DNA of 64,000 nucleotides. Source: CALMEC01 sp964628685 (GTDB lineage: Bacteria; Actinomycetota; Thermoleophilia; Miltoncostaeales; Miltoncostaeaceae). Below the pieces are notes generated by a model, which was not told the origin of the DNA, made no database searches, and saw only the letters and a program-made list of their open reading frames with translations. The stretch spans positions 372,001-436,000 of the forward strand of contig CAZVNM010000002.1 in the NCBI GenBank assembly GCA_964628685.1. The letters are read 5' to 3'. This document shows positions 1-8,982 of this stretch, piece by piece (within the stretch, counting starts at the first letter, position 1; each line of letters begins with the position of its first letter). Both the position numbers and the translations under genes were made by a program.

Positions 1-1
1 G

Positions 2-682
2 CTCCTGGGCCTCGGCCTCGATCACTGGGCGACCCTGGGCTGGCAGTACGTGCTGTCGGTGTGCACGTGGATCATCCTCATCATCTGCTGCATCCCGCTC
101 ACGCGGGAGGAGCGGGCGCGCACCGCGGTGGTGATCGTCGTCGCGACGATCGGCGAGATCATCGGCTCGGTCATCTGGGGGATCTACGACTACCGGCTGG
201 GCAACCTGCCGATGTTCGTGCCTCCGGGCCATGGCATCGTCTACCTGGCCGGCTGGCGACTCAGCCAGACGAGCTTCGCGGTGCGTCGGCGTCGTGCGTT
301 CATCGGGCTGGCGCTCGCCGGCATCTGGACGTGGGGGCTCCTCGGGCTCTCCGGGGTGCTGGGCCGCCACGACGTGATGGGCGCGGTCGGGTGCGCGGTC
401 GTCACCGCCTTCATCCTGCGCGGGCGCGGCGCGGCGATCTATTCGGGCGTCTTCTTCGCCGTGGCCGCCCTCGAGATCTACGGCACCGCGATCGGCACCT
501 GGTACTGGAATCCCGAGATCCCCGGACTCGGCATCCCCAACGGCAACCCGCCCAGCGGCGCGGTGAGCGGCTACGTCATGTTCGACATCGCCGCCCTCAC
601 CTTCGGCGCCGGGCTGCTGCGGCTGTGGCAGCGGCTGCGGGGGAGGGGAACCGTGCCCGTCGAGGCCGAGCAGACCACGTGA
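2..682 (+). CDS. Multi-pass membrane protein, 5' end cut by window edge
   Basis: The frame is open from base 2, so the true start lies outside the window; the first in-frame GTG is at 50. The visible ~226 residues form about six or seven hydrophobic segments, with a Pro/Gly-rich motif near the C-terminus (GLGIPNGNPPSG). Its stop overlaps the GTG start of the CtaG-like gene by 4 nt (GTGA), so the two are probably translated together, which points to a role near respiratory membrane biogenesis. I do not recognise the family. The reading frame is supported by the alternation of hydrophobic helices and by the tight overlap. Confidence 0.7.
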   Translation, partial: LLGLGLDHWATLGWQYVLSVCTWIILIICCIPLTREERARTAVVIVVATIGEIIGSVIWGIYDYRLGNLPMFVPPGHGIVYLAGWRLSQTSFAVRRRRAFIGLALAGIWTWGLLGLSGVLGRHDVMGAVGCAVVTAFILRGRGAAIYSGVFFAVAALEIYGTAIGTWYWNPEIPGLGIPNGNPPSGAVSGYVMFDIAALTFGAGLLRLWQRLRGRGTVPVEAEQTT

Positions 683-1653
683 GACGCGCGCTCTGGGCGG
701 CGCTCATCGGCCTCGCGGTGACCGCGTCACCGGCGGTCGGCGCGGACAACGAGCGTCTGCTGCGGGACGCCATCGCGCTGCGCGAGGACTGGACCCGCGC
801 CTGGAGCCCCGCGTGGCCCGAGCTGATCGTCGCGATCATCATCGCGGTGCTCTACGCGGTGCGGGCGAGCGAGCTCGGACCGCGACTGCCGCGCTGGCGC
901 GCGATGTGCTTCCTGGGCGGCCTCGTCGTCCTCACCCTCTCGGCGGCGTCGCCCATCGACCCGATCGGGGAGGAGGGCACCTTCTGGGTGCACATGCTGC
1001 AGCACATGCTGATCGGCGATCTGGCCGCCCTGCTGCTCGTCGTGGGGGCCACCGGTCCGGTCCTGCAGCCGGTGATGCGCGCCAAATGGGTGCAGTCGCT
1101 TCGCCGGCTGACCCACCCGGTGGCGGCGTTCGTGATCTGGGCGACCCTCTTCCTGGGCTGGCACATCCCGGTGTTCTACGAGGCGGCGCTCGAGAACAGC
1201 CTCCTCCACGCCGCCGAGCACGTCTCGTTCCTCACCGCCGGTGTGCTCCTGTGGAGCCCGATCTTCGAGTCCCTCCCCGGCCCGGAATGGTTCGGGACCG
1301 GCGCGAAGCTGGGGTACATGATGGTGGTGCGCGCCATCCAGGGGATCGTCGGCAACATCTTCCTGTTCTCGCCGATGGTCTTCTATGAGCGCTACGAGAT
1401 CACCGCGCCGCTGTGGGGGCTCTCGGCGCTGGCCGATCAGGTGTACGCCGGCACCGTGATGATGGGGTGGACCGGCACCGTCACCTTCATCATCGTCGGC
1501 GCCCTCTTCTTCCGCATGGCGCGTGAGGGAGAGATGCGCCAGGCGCTCATCGAGGGTGGTGTCGATCCGACCGCCGCGCACCGGGCCGTGCGGTACGGTC
1601 GCGGCGACGTTCTGGCACGGCGGTACGGGATCGAACTGCCGTCGCGTCGGTGA
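679..1653 (+). CDS. CtaG/caa3-type cytochrome c oxidase assembly membrane protein
   Basis: A 324-residue polytopic protein of the caa3_CtaG family, which in Bacillus is needed to assemble the caa3 oxidase. It has an N-terminal signal-like segment and about seven transmembrane helices. His-rich motifs typical of the family are visible: HMLQHMLIGDL, WHIPVFYEAAL and HAAEHVSF, which are likely metal or heme-copper site ligands. The GTG at 679 was chosen because it overlaps the upstream stop (GTGA) and gives a family-like N-terminus. A longer frame upstream of it is a shadow of the previous gene. The C-terminus is basic and cytoplasmic. Copper chaperone activity is inferred from the family only. 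Confidence 0.88.
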   Translation: MRRALWAALIGLAVTASPAVGADNERLLRDAIALREDWTRAWSPAWPELIVAIIIAVLYAVRASELGPRLPRWRAMCFLGGLVVLTLSAASPIDPIGEEGTFWVHMLQHMLIGDLAALLLVVGATGPVLQPVMRAKWVQSLRRLTHPVAAFVIWATLFLGWHIPVFYEAALENSLLHAAEHVSFLTAGVLLWSPIFESLPGPEWFGTGAKLGYMMVVRAIQGIVGNIFLFSPMVFYERYEITAPLWGLSALADQVYAGTVMMGWTGTVTFIIVGALFFRMAREGEMRQALIEGGVDPTAAHRAVRYGRGDVLARRYGIELPSRR

Positions 1654-1684
1654 ACGACGCCCGCCGGCGGAAACCGCCCGTCGT

Positions 1685-2386
1685 CTACCGGTGGACGGGC
1701 TGGGCGGACCGATGCGTGCGCCGCACCGCGCGCGGTCGCGCGGGGCGGGCCTCGGCGTCGTCGCCGATCCCGATGAGCAGGTCCACCGCGTGCTCGCACC
1801 ACTGGGTGCCCGCGCCCTGTCGCAGGATGTCGAGCACCCCGATGGGGTTCATCCCGGCGCGGTAGACGCGGTGGGCGACCATCGCGTCGTAGGCGTCGGC
1901 CACCGCGATCAGCCGCGACTCGATCGGGATCGCGTGGCCCGCGAGGCCGTCCGGGTAGCCGGTGCCGTCGATGCGCTCGTGGTGGTGGCGGATCCAACGC
2001 GCCTGCTCCGCCGTCATCACGTCGCGCACCAGGTCGGCGCCCGCGGCGGCGTGGTGCTGGATGATGGCCACCTCGTCCGGGTCGAGGGGACCGGGCTTGG
2101 TGAGGATCGCGTCGGGCACCATCACCTTGCCCACGTCGTGGACCAGCGCCGCCGCGCGGATCTCGGCGACGTGCGCCCGGTCCATGCCCATCCGGTCGGC
2201 CATGAGGCCCACGAGCGCGGCCACGCGCTCGGAGTGGCGGTGGGTGAGCGTGCTGCGGTCGTCCATCCCACGGGCGATCTCCGCCAGCTCGGCGAAGGAC
2301 CGCGGCGGGCGCATCCAGCGGTTGTGCGGAAACCGGCGGACCGGGCTGTGACGATGCCCTGACTGATTGTGATGGGACGTGCTCAC
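1685..2386 (-). CDS. HD-GYP domain protein (putative c-di-GMP phosphodiesterase)
   Basis: About 233 residues forming essentially one HD-GYP domain. The HD pair lies in VHDVGKV (~residue 85) and the GYP signature in GTGYPDGL (~141-148), with HHE metal ligands between. HD-GYP proteins hydrolyse cyclic di-GMP. There is no sensor domain, only a short His/Arg-rich N-terminal tail, so any input must come from a partner. The GTG at 2386 is used; an ATG at 2314 would drop the poorly conserved first 24 residues. A diguanylate cyclase occurs at 35.9-38.0 kb in this window. The gene is divergent from the S4 protein gene and convergent with the ctaG-like gene. Confidence 0.88.
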   Translation of the reverse strand: MSTSHHNQSGHRHSPVRRFPHNRWMRPPRSFAELAEIARGMDDRSTLTHRHSERVAALVGLMADRMGMDRAHVAEIRAAALVHDVGKVMVPDAILTKPGPLDPDEVAIIQHHAAAGADLVRDVMTAEQARWIRHHHERIDGTGYPDGLAGHAIPIESRLIAVADAYDAMVAHRVYRAGMNPIGVLDILRQGAGTQWCEHAVDLLIGIGDDAEARPARPRAVRRTHRSAQPVHR

Positions 2387-2484
2387 GGAAGGTGCCCCGG
2401 CCGGTCGGTGGGAGGTGGCCAACCACCAGATCGGCAGAAGCGGTCCGCACCATGAGTGTGAAACCGGTATGAATGGCATCGATC

Positions 2485-2880
<396 letters not shown>

Positions 2881-2898
2881 CGGCGGCGGGCCCGCGGG

Positions 2899-3474
2899 CT
2901 ACCGGTCGCGCAGACCCTTCCCCGCGAGGATGCGCGCGACCTGCTTCTCGACGCGCGCGGCTCGGGTCTCGGTGCGCTTGGCCGACGAGATGTGCAGGTT
3001 GTACTCGCGCCGGCGGCCCGGGGTGAGCCCCTCCCACGCCGCGCGCAGCGTCGGGTCGGCGTCCAGTCGCTGCTGAAGTTCGTCCGCCGGGTCCGGCTCG
3101 GGCGCCGGCTCGACCTCGATCCCCTCATCGGCCACGCGACGGGCCTCGTCCACCAGCGCCCGAAGCGCCGCGGCCCGTCCCGTCACATCGGCGGTGGACG
3201 TGAACTCCACCCGCTTCGCCGACCGCGAGTTGGGTCCCTGCTCCACCAGCACGCCGTCGGGGTCGTCAAGCAGCGCGCCGCGGAAGAACATGAGCCCCAG
3301 GACGTCCTTCATGGGCTGCAGGATGGCGATGTTGGAGTCCCCGTCGACGAAGCACGGCTTGTTCCACTTGATGGCCTCGTCCAGCCCGCACTCCAGCATG
3401 ACCCGACGCACCGCGGCCATCTCGTCCGACCAGGCGGTGGCGTCCGCGATGTAGTCGTCGACGGTGGTCGCCAT
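2899..3474 (-). CDS. YdeI/DUF1801 family protein
   Basis: A 191-residue protein with an N-terminal DUF1801-type fold (IKWNKPCFV, with NIAILQPMKD and GLMFFRGALL) and a C-terminal helical YdeI/OmpD-associated segment (GRRREYNLHISSAKR). YdeI homologues are linked to stress or antimicrobial peptide resistance, but no biochemical activity is established. It starts at ATG 3474, two bases downstream of the ilvD stop in the same orientation, so it is likely the last gene of the ilvD transcript. It has no signal peptide or membrane helix and is therefore cytoplasmic. Confidence 0.85.
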   Translation of the reverse strand: MATTVDDYIADATAWSDEMAAVRRVMLECGLDEAIKWNKPCFVDGDSNIAILQPMKDVLGLMFFRGALLDDPDGVLVEQGPNSRSAKRVEFTSTADVTGRAAALRALVDEARRVADEGIEVEPAPEPDPADELQQRLDADPTLRAAWEGLTPGRRREYNLHISSAKRTETRAARVEKQVARILAGKGLRDR

Positions 3475-3476
3475 AC

Positions 3477-5327
3477 CTACCCCAGTCGCGCCAGGTCGCG
3501 CACGGCACCGGTGGACGCCGAGGTGGCGAGCTTCGCGTAGGCGCGAAGGGCGGCCGACACCGGACGGTCGCGGTCCGCCGGGTGCCAGGGGTGCTCCCGG
3601 GCCTCCATGGCGCGGCGCCGCTCGGCCAGCACGTCGTCGGGCACGTTCAGATGGATGGTGCGGGCGTGCGCGTCGATCTGGATCTCGTCGCCGTCCTCCA
3701 CCAGGCCGATCAGCCCGCCGGTGGCCGCCTCGGGTGAGATGTGTCCGATCGACAGGCCCGACGTGCCGCCGCTGAAGCGCCCGTCGGTGATGAGCGCGCA
3801 CTTCTCGCCCATGCCGGTGCCCTTCAGGAAGGAGGTGGGGTAGAGCATCTCCTGCATGCCCGGGCCGCCGGCGGGGCCCTCGTAGCGGATGACGATCACG
3901 TCGCCCGCCTGGACGCGCTTGTTGAGGATGATGTCGATGGCGTCCTCCTGGCTTTCCACCACGCGGGCGGGGCCGGTGAACGTGAAGAGCTCCTCGCGGA
4001 TGCCGGCGGTCTTCAGCACGCAGCCGTCCTCGGCCAGGTTGCCGCGCAGCACGTACAGGCCGCCCTCGGCGGTGTAGGCGTGGGCGGCGTCGCGGATGCA
4101 GCCGCCCTCGGCGTCGGTGTCCAGGCTGTCCCAGCGGTTGGTCGTCGAGAAGGGCTCGATCGTGCGCACCCCACCCGGCGCGGCGTGGAAGAGCTCGAGC
4201 GCCGCATCGGTGGGCTCCTCGGCGCGCACGTCCCACTCACCCAGCCAGTCGTCAAGGCTGGACGCGTGCACGGCGTGCACGTCGCGGTCCAGGAGGCCGG
4301 CGCGGTCGAGCTCACCGAGGATGGCGGGGATGCCGCCGGCACGGTGGACGTCCTCCATGTGGAAGTCGCTGTTGGGGGCGACCTTGCACACGCACGGCAC
4401 CCTGCGGCTGACCGCGTCGATGTCGTCGATCGAGAAGTCGACCTCGGCCTCCTGCGCGGCGGCCAGGATGTGCAGCACGGTGTTGGTCGACCCGCCCATC
4501 GCCATGTCGAGGGCGATGGCGTTGCGAAACGCCTTGGGCGTCGCGACGTTTCGCGGCAGCACCGCGTCGTCGTCCTCCTCGTAGTAGCGACGGCAGAGGT
4601 CCACGGCCAGCGTGCCCGCGCGCCGGAAGAGGTCGCGACGCGACGCGTGCGTGGCGAGGGTCGAACCGTTTCCGGGAAGCGACAGGCCCAGCGCCTCGGT
4701 CAGGCAGTTCATCGAGTTGGCGGTGAACATGCCGGAGCACGAACCGCAGGTGGGACACGCCGAACGCTCCACCTCATCCAGCCCGTCGTCGCTCACGGCG
4801 TCGGACGCCGATGCGGAGATGGCGGTGATGAGGTCGGTCGGGGCCTGCGCCACCCCGTCGACGATGACCGCCTTGCCGGCCTCCATCGGTCCTCCCGACA
4901 CGAACACGGCCGGGATGTTCAGCCGAAGCGCCGCGTTCAGCATGCCCGGGGTGATCTTGTCGCAGTTGGAGATGCACACCAGCGCGTCGGCGCAGTGGGC
5001 GTTGGCCATGTACTCCACCGAGTCGGCGATGATCTCGCGGCTCGGCAGGCTGTAGAGCATGCCGCCGTGGCCCATGGCGATGCCGTCGTCCACCGCGATG
5101 GTGTGGAACTCGCGGGGCACCCCGCCGGCCTCGCGCACCGTCTCGGCCACCACGTCGCCCATGTCCTTCAGGTGCACGTGTCCGGGCACGAACTGGGTGT
5201 AGCTGTTGGCGATGGCGATGATGGGCTTGCCGAAGTCGTCGTCGGTCATCCCGGTGGCGCGCCAGAGGGCGCGGGCGCCGGCCATGTTGCGGCCGTGGGT
5301 GCTGGTGCGTGAGCGGAGAGGTGGCAT
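3477..5327 (-). CDS. ilvD: Dihydroxy-acid dehydratase
   Basis: A 616-residue enzyme (EC 4.2.1.9) that dehydrates 2,3-dihydroxy-isovalerate and 2,3-dihydroxy-3-methylvalerate in valine and isoleucine synthesis. Length and motifs match the E. coli type exactly: VNSYTQFVPGH-like N-region, GMGHGG-type loop, iron-sulfur cysteines in CISNCDK (C118, C122) and CPTCGSC, and a C-terminal GRFSGG motif. The ATG at 5327 yields the standard MPPLRSRTS N-terminus; the frame stays open another 89 codons upstream, but that part is unlike the family. No other ilv genes are next to it. A ~400-nt leader precedes it. Confidence 0.96.
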   Translation of the reverse strand: MPPLRSRTSTHGRNMAGARALWRATGMTDDDFGKPIIAIANSYTQFVPGHVHLKDMGDVVAETVREAGGVPREFHTIAVDDGIAMGHGGMLYSLPSREIIADSVEYMANAHCADALVCISNCDKITPGMLNAALRLNIPAVFVSGGPMEAGKAVIVDGVAQAPTDLITAISASASDAVSDDGLDEVERSACPTCGSCSGMFTANSMNCLTEALGLSLPGNGSTLATHASRRDLFRRAGTLAVDLCRRYYEEDDDAVLPRNVATPKAFRNAIALDMAMGGSTNTVLHILAAAQEAEVDFSIDDIDAVSRRVPCVCKVAPNSDFHMEDVHRAGGIPAILGELDRAGLLDRDVHAVHASSLDDWLGEWDVRAEEPTDAALELFHAAPGGVRTIEPFSTTNRWDSLDTDAEGGCIRDAAHAYTAEGGLYVLRGNLAEDGCVLKTAGIREELFTFTGPARVVESQEDAIDIILNKRVQAGDVIVIRYEGPAGGPGMQEMLYPTSFLKGTGMGEKCALITDGRFSGGTSGLSIGHISPEAATGGLIGLVEDGDEIQIDAHARTIHLNVPDDVLAERRRAMEAREHPWHPADRDRPVSAALRAYAKLATSASTGAVRDLARLG

Positions 5328-5729
5328 GGCGCACAGGGTACCGCCGCGGGGGATCCATCCGCCGGGAGGACCGCGCCACCCGCGGCCGTTCACGCAAGAC
5401 CCGCAGGTCACCGCACGTACGTCGTCGGAGGCGAGGAGGAACAGCGGCCGGGGCACGGCACTCCTCACCGGCGGGCTGGGATCGCTCGCGGCCACCGGCG
5501 GCACCCTCATCTGCACCGCACTCGCGTACGTTGGCCGACTGCCCCAGTCCGTCACGTTGAGCGAACCCGGAGGCGGCGTTTCGATGACGAACATGAGAGG
5601 TGGATGGTCGGTCCACCCCTCATGTTCCTCGCGACGGCGGCAGCTCGGTGGTTTGGCTCCAGCGTTCTCCGCCGGTCTCCGCGTGTCATTAGCGAAAAAG
5701 CACGTCGCTGTCGCACATGGACCGCATGC
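5328..5729. other. Intergenic region upstream of ilvD
   Basis: 402 nt without a convincing gene. It must hold the ilvD promoter on the minus strand and the end of the upstream minus-strand operon. The only strong structure I see is the long hairpin at 5589-5627. I could not identify a leader peptide rich in branched-chain residues or a T-box. Confidence 0.5.
5589..5627 (-). terminator. Long hairpin, probable terminator of the 6735-5730 operon
   Basis: Arms of 16 nt (GAACATGAGAGGTGGA and its near-complement, 15 of 16 matching) flank a 7-nt loop. It lies about 100 nt downstream of the 5730 stop on the minus strand and ~260 nt upstream of the ilvD start. No T-run follows, so it may be an intrinsic terminator of the GC-rich kind or a leader structure for ilvD. 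Confidence 0.5.
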
Positions 5730-6341
5730 TCAGGACCCGAATGGATCCACCTCGACACTCGAGCCATCCGTGTGCACGAACCTCAGCGGGGCAGCCAGTT
5801 CTCCATCGCGTCTCAGCCAGCTGGCCACGTTGTTCTTCACGCTTGCGACCTGACCATCCGCGGCGACAACTGCGCGAACGCCGTCCGGTACGAGGATGAA
5901 CCAGGTGCGAGGCTGTGCCACGGGGCCGTTCGGCGTGAGCTGTGACTGGATCAAAGCCCTTCCGCTTGCCACCCAGTCTCGCGAGAAGCACGTCGCTTCG
6001 CTCAGCGAGTTGGGCGGTGCGGTCACAACAAGTGCACACATCGTTCCCGGGTTGTCTCTCACTTCTGTGACATAGAGGCTGTTGGTGGCTTCTCTTGCCG
6101 CGAAGCGACTCGATTCGAGTGACAACATGGAGGTTCTGTACGAGGGTGCCACCGACTTCGGGACTGCATCGGTGGGACTCCGCGGAGTGGTCCACTCGAA
6201 CGCCGAAAGGGTGGGCGTCGATGTCAGAACCAACGGGTCACCTGAGACCTCGCGCATCGCTGGTTGGGCGAGCGCAGCCCATGCAAGCACGCCTGCCACG
6301 CCAACAGTGGATACGGCGGCAATTGAACTCCAGGTTTTCAT
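5730..6341 (-). CDS. Exported protein of unknown function
   Basis: A 203-residue protein with a clear N-terminal signal segment (MKTWSSIAAVSTVGVAGVLAW, then ALAQP as a plausible cleavage site). The rest is soluble, with two cysteines (TMCALVV and EATCFSRDW) that could form one disulfide, and a C-terminal beta-rich part (WFILVPDGVRAVVAADG) that looks like a small globular domain. It begins 10 nt after the stop of the upstream gene with a GGAG ribosome site, so the two form an operon. Codon use is less GC-biased than in the flanking housekeeping genes. I do not recognise the family. Confidence 0.75.
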   Translation of the reverse strand: MKTWSSIAAVSTVGVAGVLAWAALAQPAMREVSGDPLVLTSTPTLSAFEWTTPRSPTDAVPKSVAPSYRTSMLSLESSRFAAREATNSLYVTEVRDNPGTMCALVVTAPPNSLSEATCFSRDWVASGRALIQSQLTPNGPVAQPRTWFILVPDGVRAVVAADGQVASVKNNVASWLRRDGELAAPLRFVHTDGSSVEVDPFGS

Positions 6342-6351
6342 CGCCTACTCC

Positions 6352-6735
6352 TCAGTAGTAGCTCATCTCACAAATTGCATACATATTGGAGCCCTTGCTC
6401 TGGCAGTATCCTCGCGAGTACTGCAGGCCCCCATCGTGTGTCTCCTGATAGCGCGGCTGCTGTCCTTGGAGCGGTACACCAGAGACTGGATCGCTCTTGA
6501 TGTAGCCCGGGTTCGGCGAGAGACGATAGAACCACATCCGGACCGTCTTGGTGCTCACTCCCTTGTTGAACATATAGTTCATGTACCAGTTGCTCGCGCT
6601 TGAGTTCGCGATCTGCTCCGAATGCAGCACGCATGTGCCGTTGGGTGTGCAGAAGTAGGGTGAGTCAATGGCTGTGGCACTGCCCATGTTCAGACAGAAT
6701 GCGGCTACGGCCAGTACGAATCCTTTTCGCAACAT
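6352..6735 (-). CDS. Small exported Cys-containing protein of unknown function
   Basis: A 127-residue protein with a signal peptide (MLRKGFVLAVAAFCLNMGSATA, cleaved near ATA-ID). The mature part is aromatic-rich, with four cysteines (FCTPNGTC, RGYCQ, YAICE) suggesting two disulfides. A strong ribosome site (GGAGAAG) precedes ATG 6735. Its TGA is followed at once by the GGAG ribosome site of the next gene, so translation is coupled. Base composition is noticeably lower in GC than the surroundings. No family is recognised; an extracellular or cell-wall-associated role is likely. Confidence 0.75.
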   Translation of the reverse strand: MLRKGFVLAVAAFCLNMGSATAIDSPYFCTPNGTCVLHSEQIANSSASNWYMNYMFNKGVSTKTVRMWFYRLSPNPGYIKSDPVSGVPLQGQQPRYQETHDGGLQYSRGYCQSKGSNMYAICEMSYY

Positions 6736-6999
6736 CAGGCTTCTCCATGTCGGGTTTATGGTGGAAGTAGCGGGTACGAAATACCCGGCGCATTAGAAGA
6801 GCAAAGCTGTCGACCTGATTGTGGAGTGAGTGTGGTAGGTCTGAACATCGCGGTGGCAAGCATGGTGGGAAAGAACGACTGGTGTATCAGGCCCTCTTCG
6901 GAGGGCGATCCTAGATCTCGGGAGGCGAGCCTGGATGCTGTGTGCAGTCGACATCGTCGGGAGAAGCGTTGTCGGCAGCCGCGTCCCAGTTGGACACGG

Positions 7000-7593
7000 T
7001 CAGCAGACGGCTCCCGAGCCGTAGATTGCGTATGAAGCCCACAGGTCGTTCGGGCTCGCGTAGGCGTTGTAGTTGGCGGGCGCCTTGTTCTTGTTCGGCA
7101 TGCAGTGAAAGCCGCCGAAGTGGTCCTTCCAGGCGGCGTCCCGTGTGTTCCTGTTGAGCCAGGAACTCATGCCGGGGACCACGTTGCTGGTGATGAACGA
7201 TCCCGTCGGATCCTTCATGCGGCGAATCCAGCCGTCCACATCGCGGTTGAAGCGTGTGTTCTCGAACCAGCAGGAGTACCCGTCGATGCAGTCTGCGTCG
7301 GTGGCCATCGGGGCGACCTGAAGCCCGTTCGGATAGATCGTGAACTTCCCCGCGTGACGCAGCCCGTCCTTGTCCTGGGGGAGGCTTTGCCAGTCCGCGG
7401 GGACCGGGTCGGGGTTCACCGGAAGAACGGCGGATGCATCGGTACCGGTCGTCTGGCCGGTCGCGACCACGGTGGTGAGTGATCCGACGAGAACACATGC
7501 AGAGGCGGCGAGGATCCGCGGGAAGTTTATGGCAGTCCTTCGAGACGTGGGTGTCCGGCGATCGCCGGCAGGCTTCCGAACCCAACCTCGCAT
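7000..7593 (-). CDS. Exported peptidase-inhibitor I36-like (beta/gamma-crystallin-like) protein
   Basis: A ~197-residue exported protein with a hydrophobic N-terminal segment (ILAASACVLVGSLTTVVATG). The mature C-terminal half has the layout of peptidase inhibitor family I36: GYSCWFENTRFN, then GMSSWLNRNT, an aromatic AWKDHFGGFHC block and a terminal Cys. Such modules have a crystallin-like fold stabilised by disulfides, and in Streptomyces they inhibit metalloproteases. The I36 assignment rests on motif resemblance only. The start is uncertain: ATG 7593 is used, and ATG 7632 is an alternative. It is divergent from the ECF sigma gene. Confidence 0.72.
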   Translation of the reverse strand: MRGWVRKPAGDRRTPTSRRTAINFPRILAASACVLVGSLTTVVATGQTTGTDASAVLPVNPDPVPADWQSLPQDKDGLRHAGKFTIYPNGLQVAPMATDADCIDGYSCWFENTRFNRDVDGWIRRMKDPTGSFITSNVVPGMSSWLNRNTRDAAWKDHFGGFHCMPNKNKAPANYNAYASPNDLWASYAIYGSGAVC

Positions 7594-7688
7594 CGTGGCG
7601 GCCCCTGCGGTATCGCACGATTCGAGGATCATGGGTCGTACGATTGAATGAGTCGGATGGTCGTCGTCACGTTTCCGGGTGTCGCGGC

Positions 7689-8282
7689 ATGAAGAGGGTG
7701 ATGGGACACGATCCGGTCACGCCCGGCTCTCCGGGCACCAACGAGGAGCTGCTGCTTCGGGCGCGCCGCGACCCCGAGGCGTTCGGCGCGCTGTTCGATC
7801 GCACGGCCACCGCAGTCGAGCGATGGTTCCGCTCCCGTGTGCATGACGATCCGGGGGTCGCGGCCGAGCTGACCGCCGAAACGTTCGCGCAGGCCCTTCG
7901 ATCGGTCCACCGCTTTCGACCCAACGGCGAGGGAAGCGCCGACGCGTGGCTGTACGGCATCGCACGCAACCTCCTGCGCCGCTACCTGCGCACGTCCCGG
8001 GTGGCATCCCGGGCGCGACGCAAACTCGAAGTCGTCACGACCCATCCACCTGACGACGAGGTCGTCATCCTCGAACGGCTGGATGCGGCGCGCAACAGCA
8101 GGCGCCTCGCGGAACTCATGGCCACACTGCCACCCGCTCAGCGTGACGCGATCCGACTGCGGGTGATCGACGAGCTGCCGTTCGCCGATGTCGCCCGGGC
8201 GCTCGACTGCTCGATCGACACCGCCCGTGCCCGCGTGTCCCGTGGCCTCAGACACCTCCGACACGAACTGAAGGACCGGTGA
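7689..8282 (+). CDS. ECF-family RNA polymerase sigma factor
   Basis: A 197-residue sigma-70 family protein. Region 2 holds ALFDRTATAVERWFR through AWLYGIARNLLRRYLR, and region 4 holds LPPAQRDAIRLRVIDELPFADVARAL followed by a basic recognition helix (CSIDTARARVSRGL). It would direct RNA polymerase to a small regulon. The membrane protein starting 2 nt after its stop is a likely partner. The start at 7689 is tentative; ATG 7701 is an alternative. It is divergently placed from the I36-like exported gene, so that gene and the other exported proteins nearby are candidates for its regulon (inference). Confidence 0.88.
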   Translation: MKRVMGHDPVTPGSPGTNEELLLRARRDPEAFGALFDRTATAVERWFRSRVHDDPGVAAELTAETFAQALRSVHRFRPNGEGSADAWLYGIARNLLRRYLRTSRVASRARRKLEVVTTHPPDDEVVILERLDAARNSRRLAELMATLPPAQRDAIRLRVIDELPFADVARALDCSIDTARARVSRGLRHLRHELKDR

Positions 8283-8283
8283 C

Positions 8284-8982
8284 ATGGACGACCACGCGCT
8301 TCCCCCGCACCTGAGCGAACTGAGGAGCCAACTCGTGGCGGCGGCACACCGCATGCGCAGGACGCGCAACCGCCGACGCCGCGCAGTGCTGATCGTCTCG
8401 GCGGCCGGGGCGCTGGCAGGCGGGGCGGTTGCAGCGGTCCCGCCACTGCGCGATCAGGTCTCCGCGTTCCTCCTTGACGGAGGCGCTCCCCCCGGGCCGG
8501 TCGCCCAGCGGCAGGAGATGCCCGCCTGGCTCGTTCGCCTCGACGAGTCCGGTGCCCTGAAGGAGACGCCACGCATCATCGCCCAGGCCGGCGATCTGCG
8601 GCTCCTCGCGTATCGCTCCACGAGCGGCCAGCCATGTCTCGAATACGGCCCGGACATCATGGGCGCCTGCGGCTTTCCCTCGTCGCCGTTCGAACGATCC
8701 GACATCAACCTCACCGGCACCTTCGCCAAGTCGCGCCACAGGCTCGCCCTCTGGGGCCTCGTGCGAGACCCGATCAGCACGGTCACGCTGACCGCCACCG
8801 ACGGCACCACGCTTGCGTCGGCCGATACCCCCGCCGGTGGATTCGTCATCGTCCTCGACCGGGACACGGTCGTTGAGGCGGAACGCTCCGGGCCGCTCAC
8901 GGTGACCGGGCGTGACGCATCCGGAAACATTGTGGCGACGGAGAGCTTCGAGGGGTGGCCGGGCTACGGACGGATCCCGTGA
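8284..8982 (+). CDS. One-pass membrane protein, putative sigma-factor partner
   Basis: A 232-residue protein with a basic cytoplasmic N-terminus (RMRRTRNRRRR), one transmembrane helix (AVLIVSAAGALAGGAVAAV) and a ~170-residue outer domain with two cysteines (QPCLEY, GACGF). The topology and the 2-nt spacing from the ECF sigma gene fit an anti-sigma or signal-sensing role, but there is no recognisable zinc-binding anti-sigma motif (HXXXCXXC). Its stop overlaps the next GTG (GTGA). The function is therefore inferred from position only. Confidence 0.72.
   Translation: MDDHALPPHLSELRSQLVAAAHRMRRTRNRRRRAVLIVSAAGALAGGAVAAVPPLRDQVSAFLLDGGAPPGPVAQRQEMPAWLVRLDESGALKETPRIIAQAGDLRLLAYRSTSGQPCLEYGPDIMGACGFPSSPFERSDINLTGTFAKSRHRLALWGLVRDPISTVTLTATDGTTLASADTPAGGFVIVLDRDTVVEAERSGPLTVTGRDASGNIVATESFEGWPGYGRIP

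Noticed and set aside
3741..5312. A 523-codon open frame on the strand opposite ilvD
   Set aside because: It is an antisense shadow of ilvD in GC-rich DNA; its residues (Val/Gly/His/Arg runs) show no domain, while ilvD is a full family match.
5328..5594. An 89-codon N-terminal extension of ilvD
   Set aside because: ATG 5327 gives the exact family N-terminus and length; the extension lacks conservation and lies in the leader.
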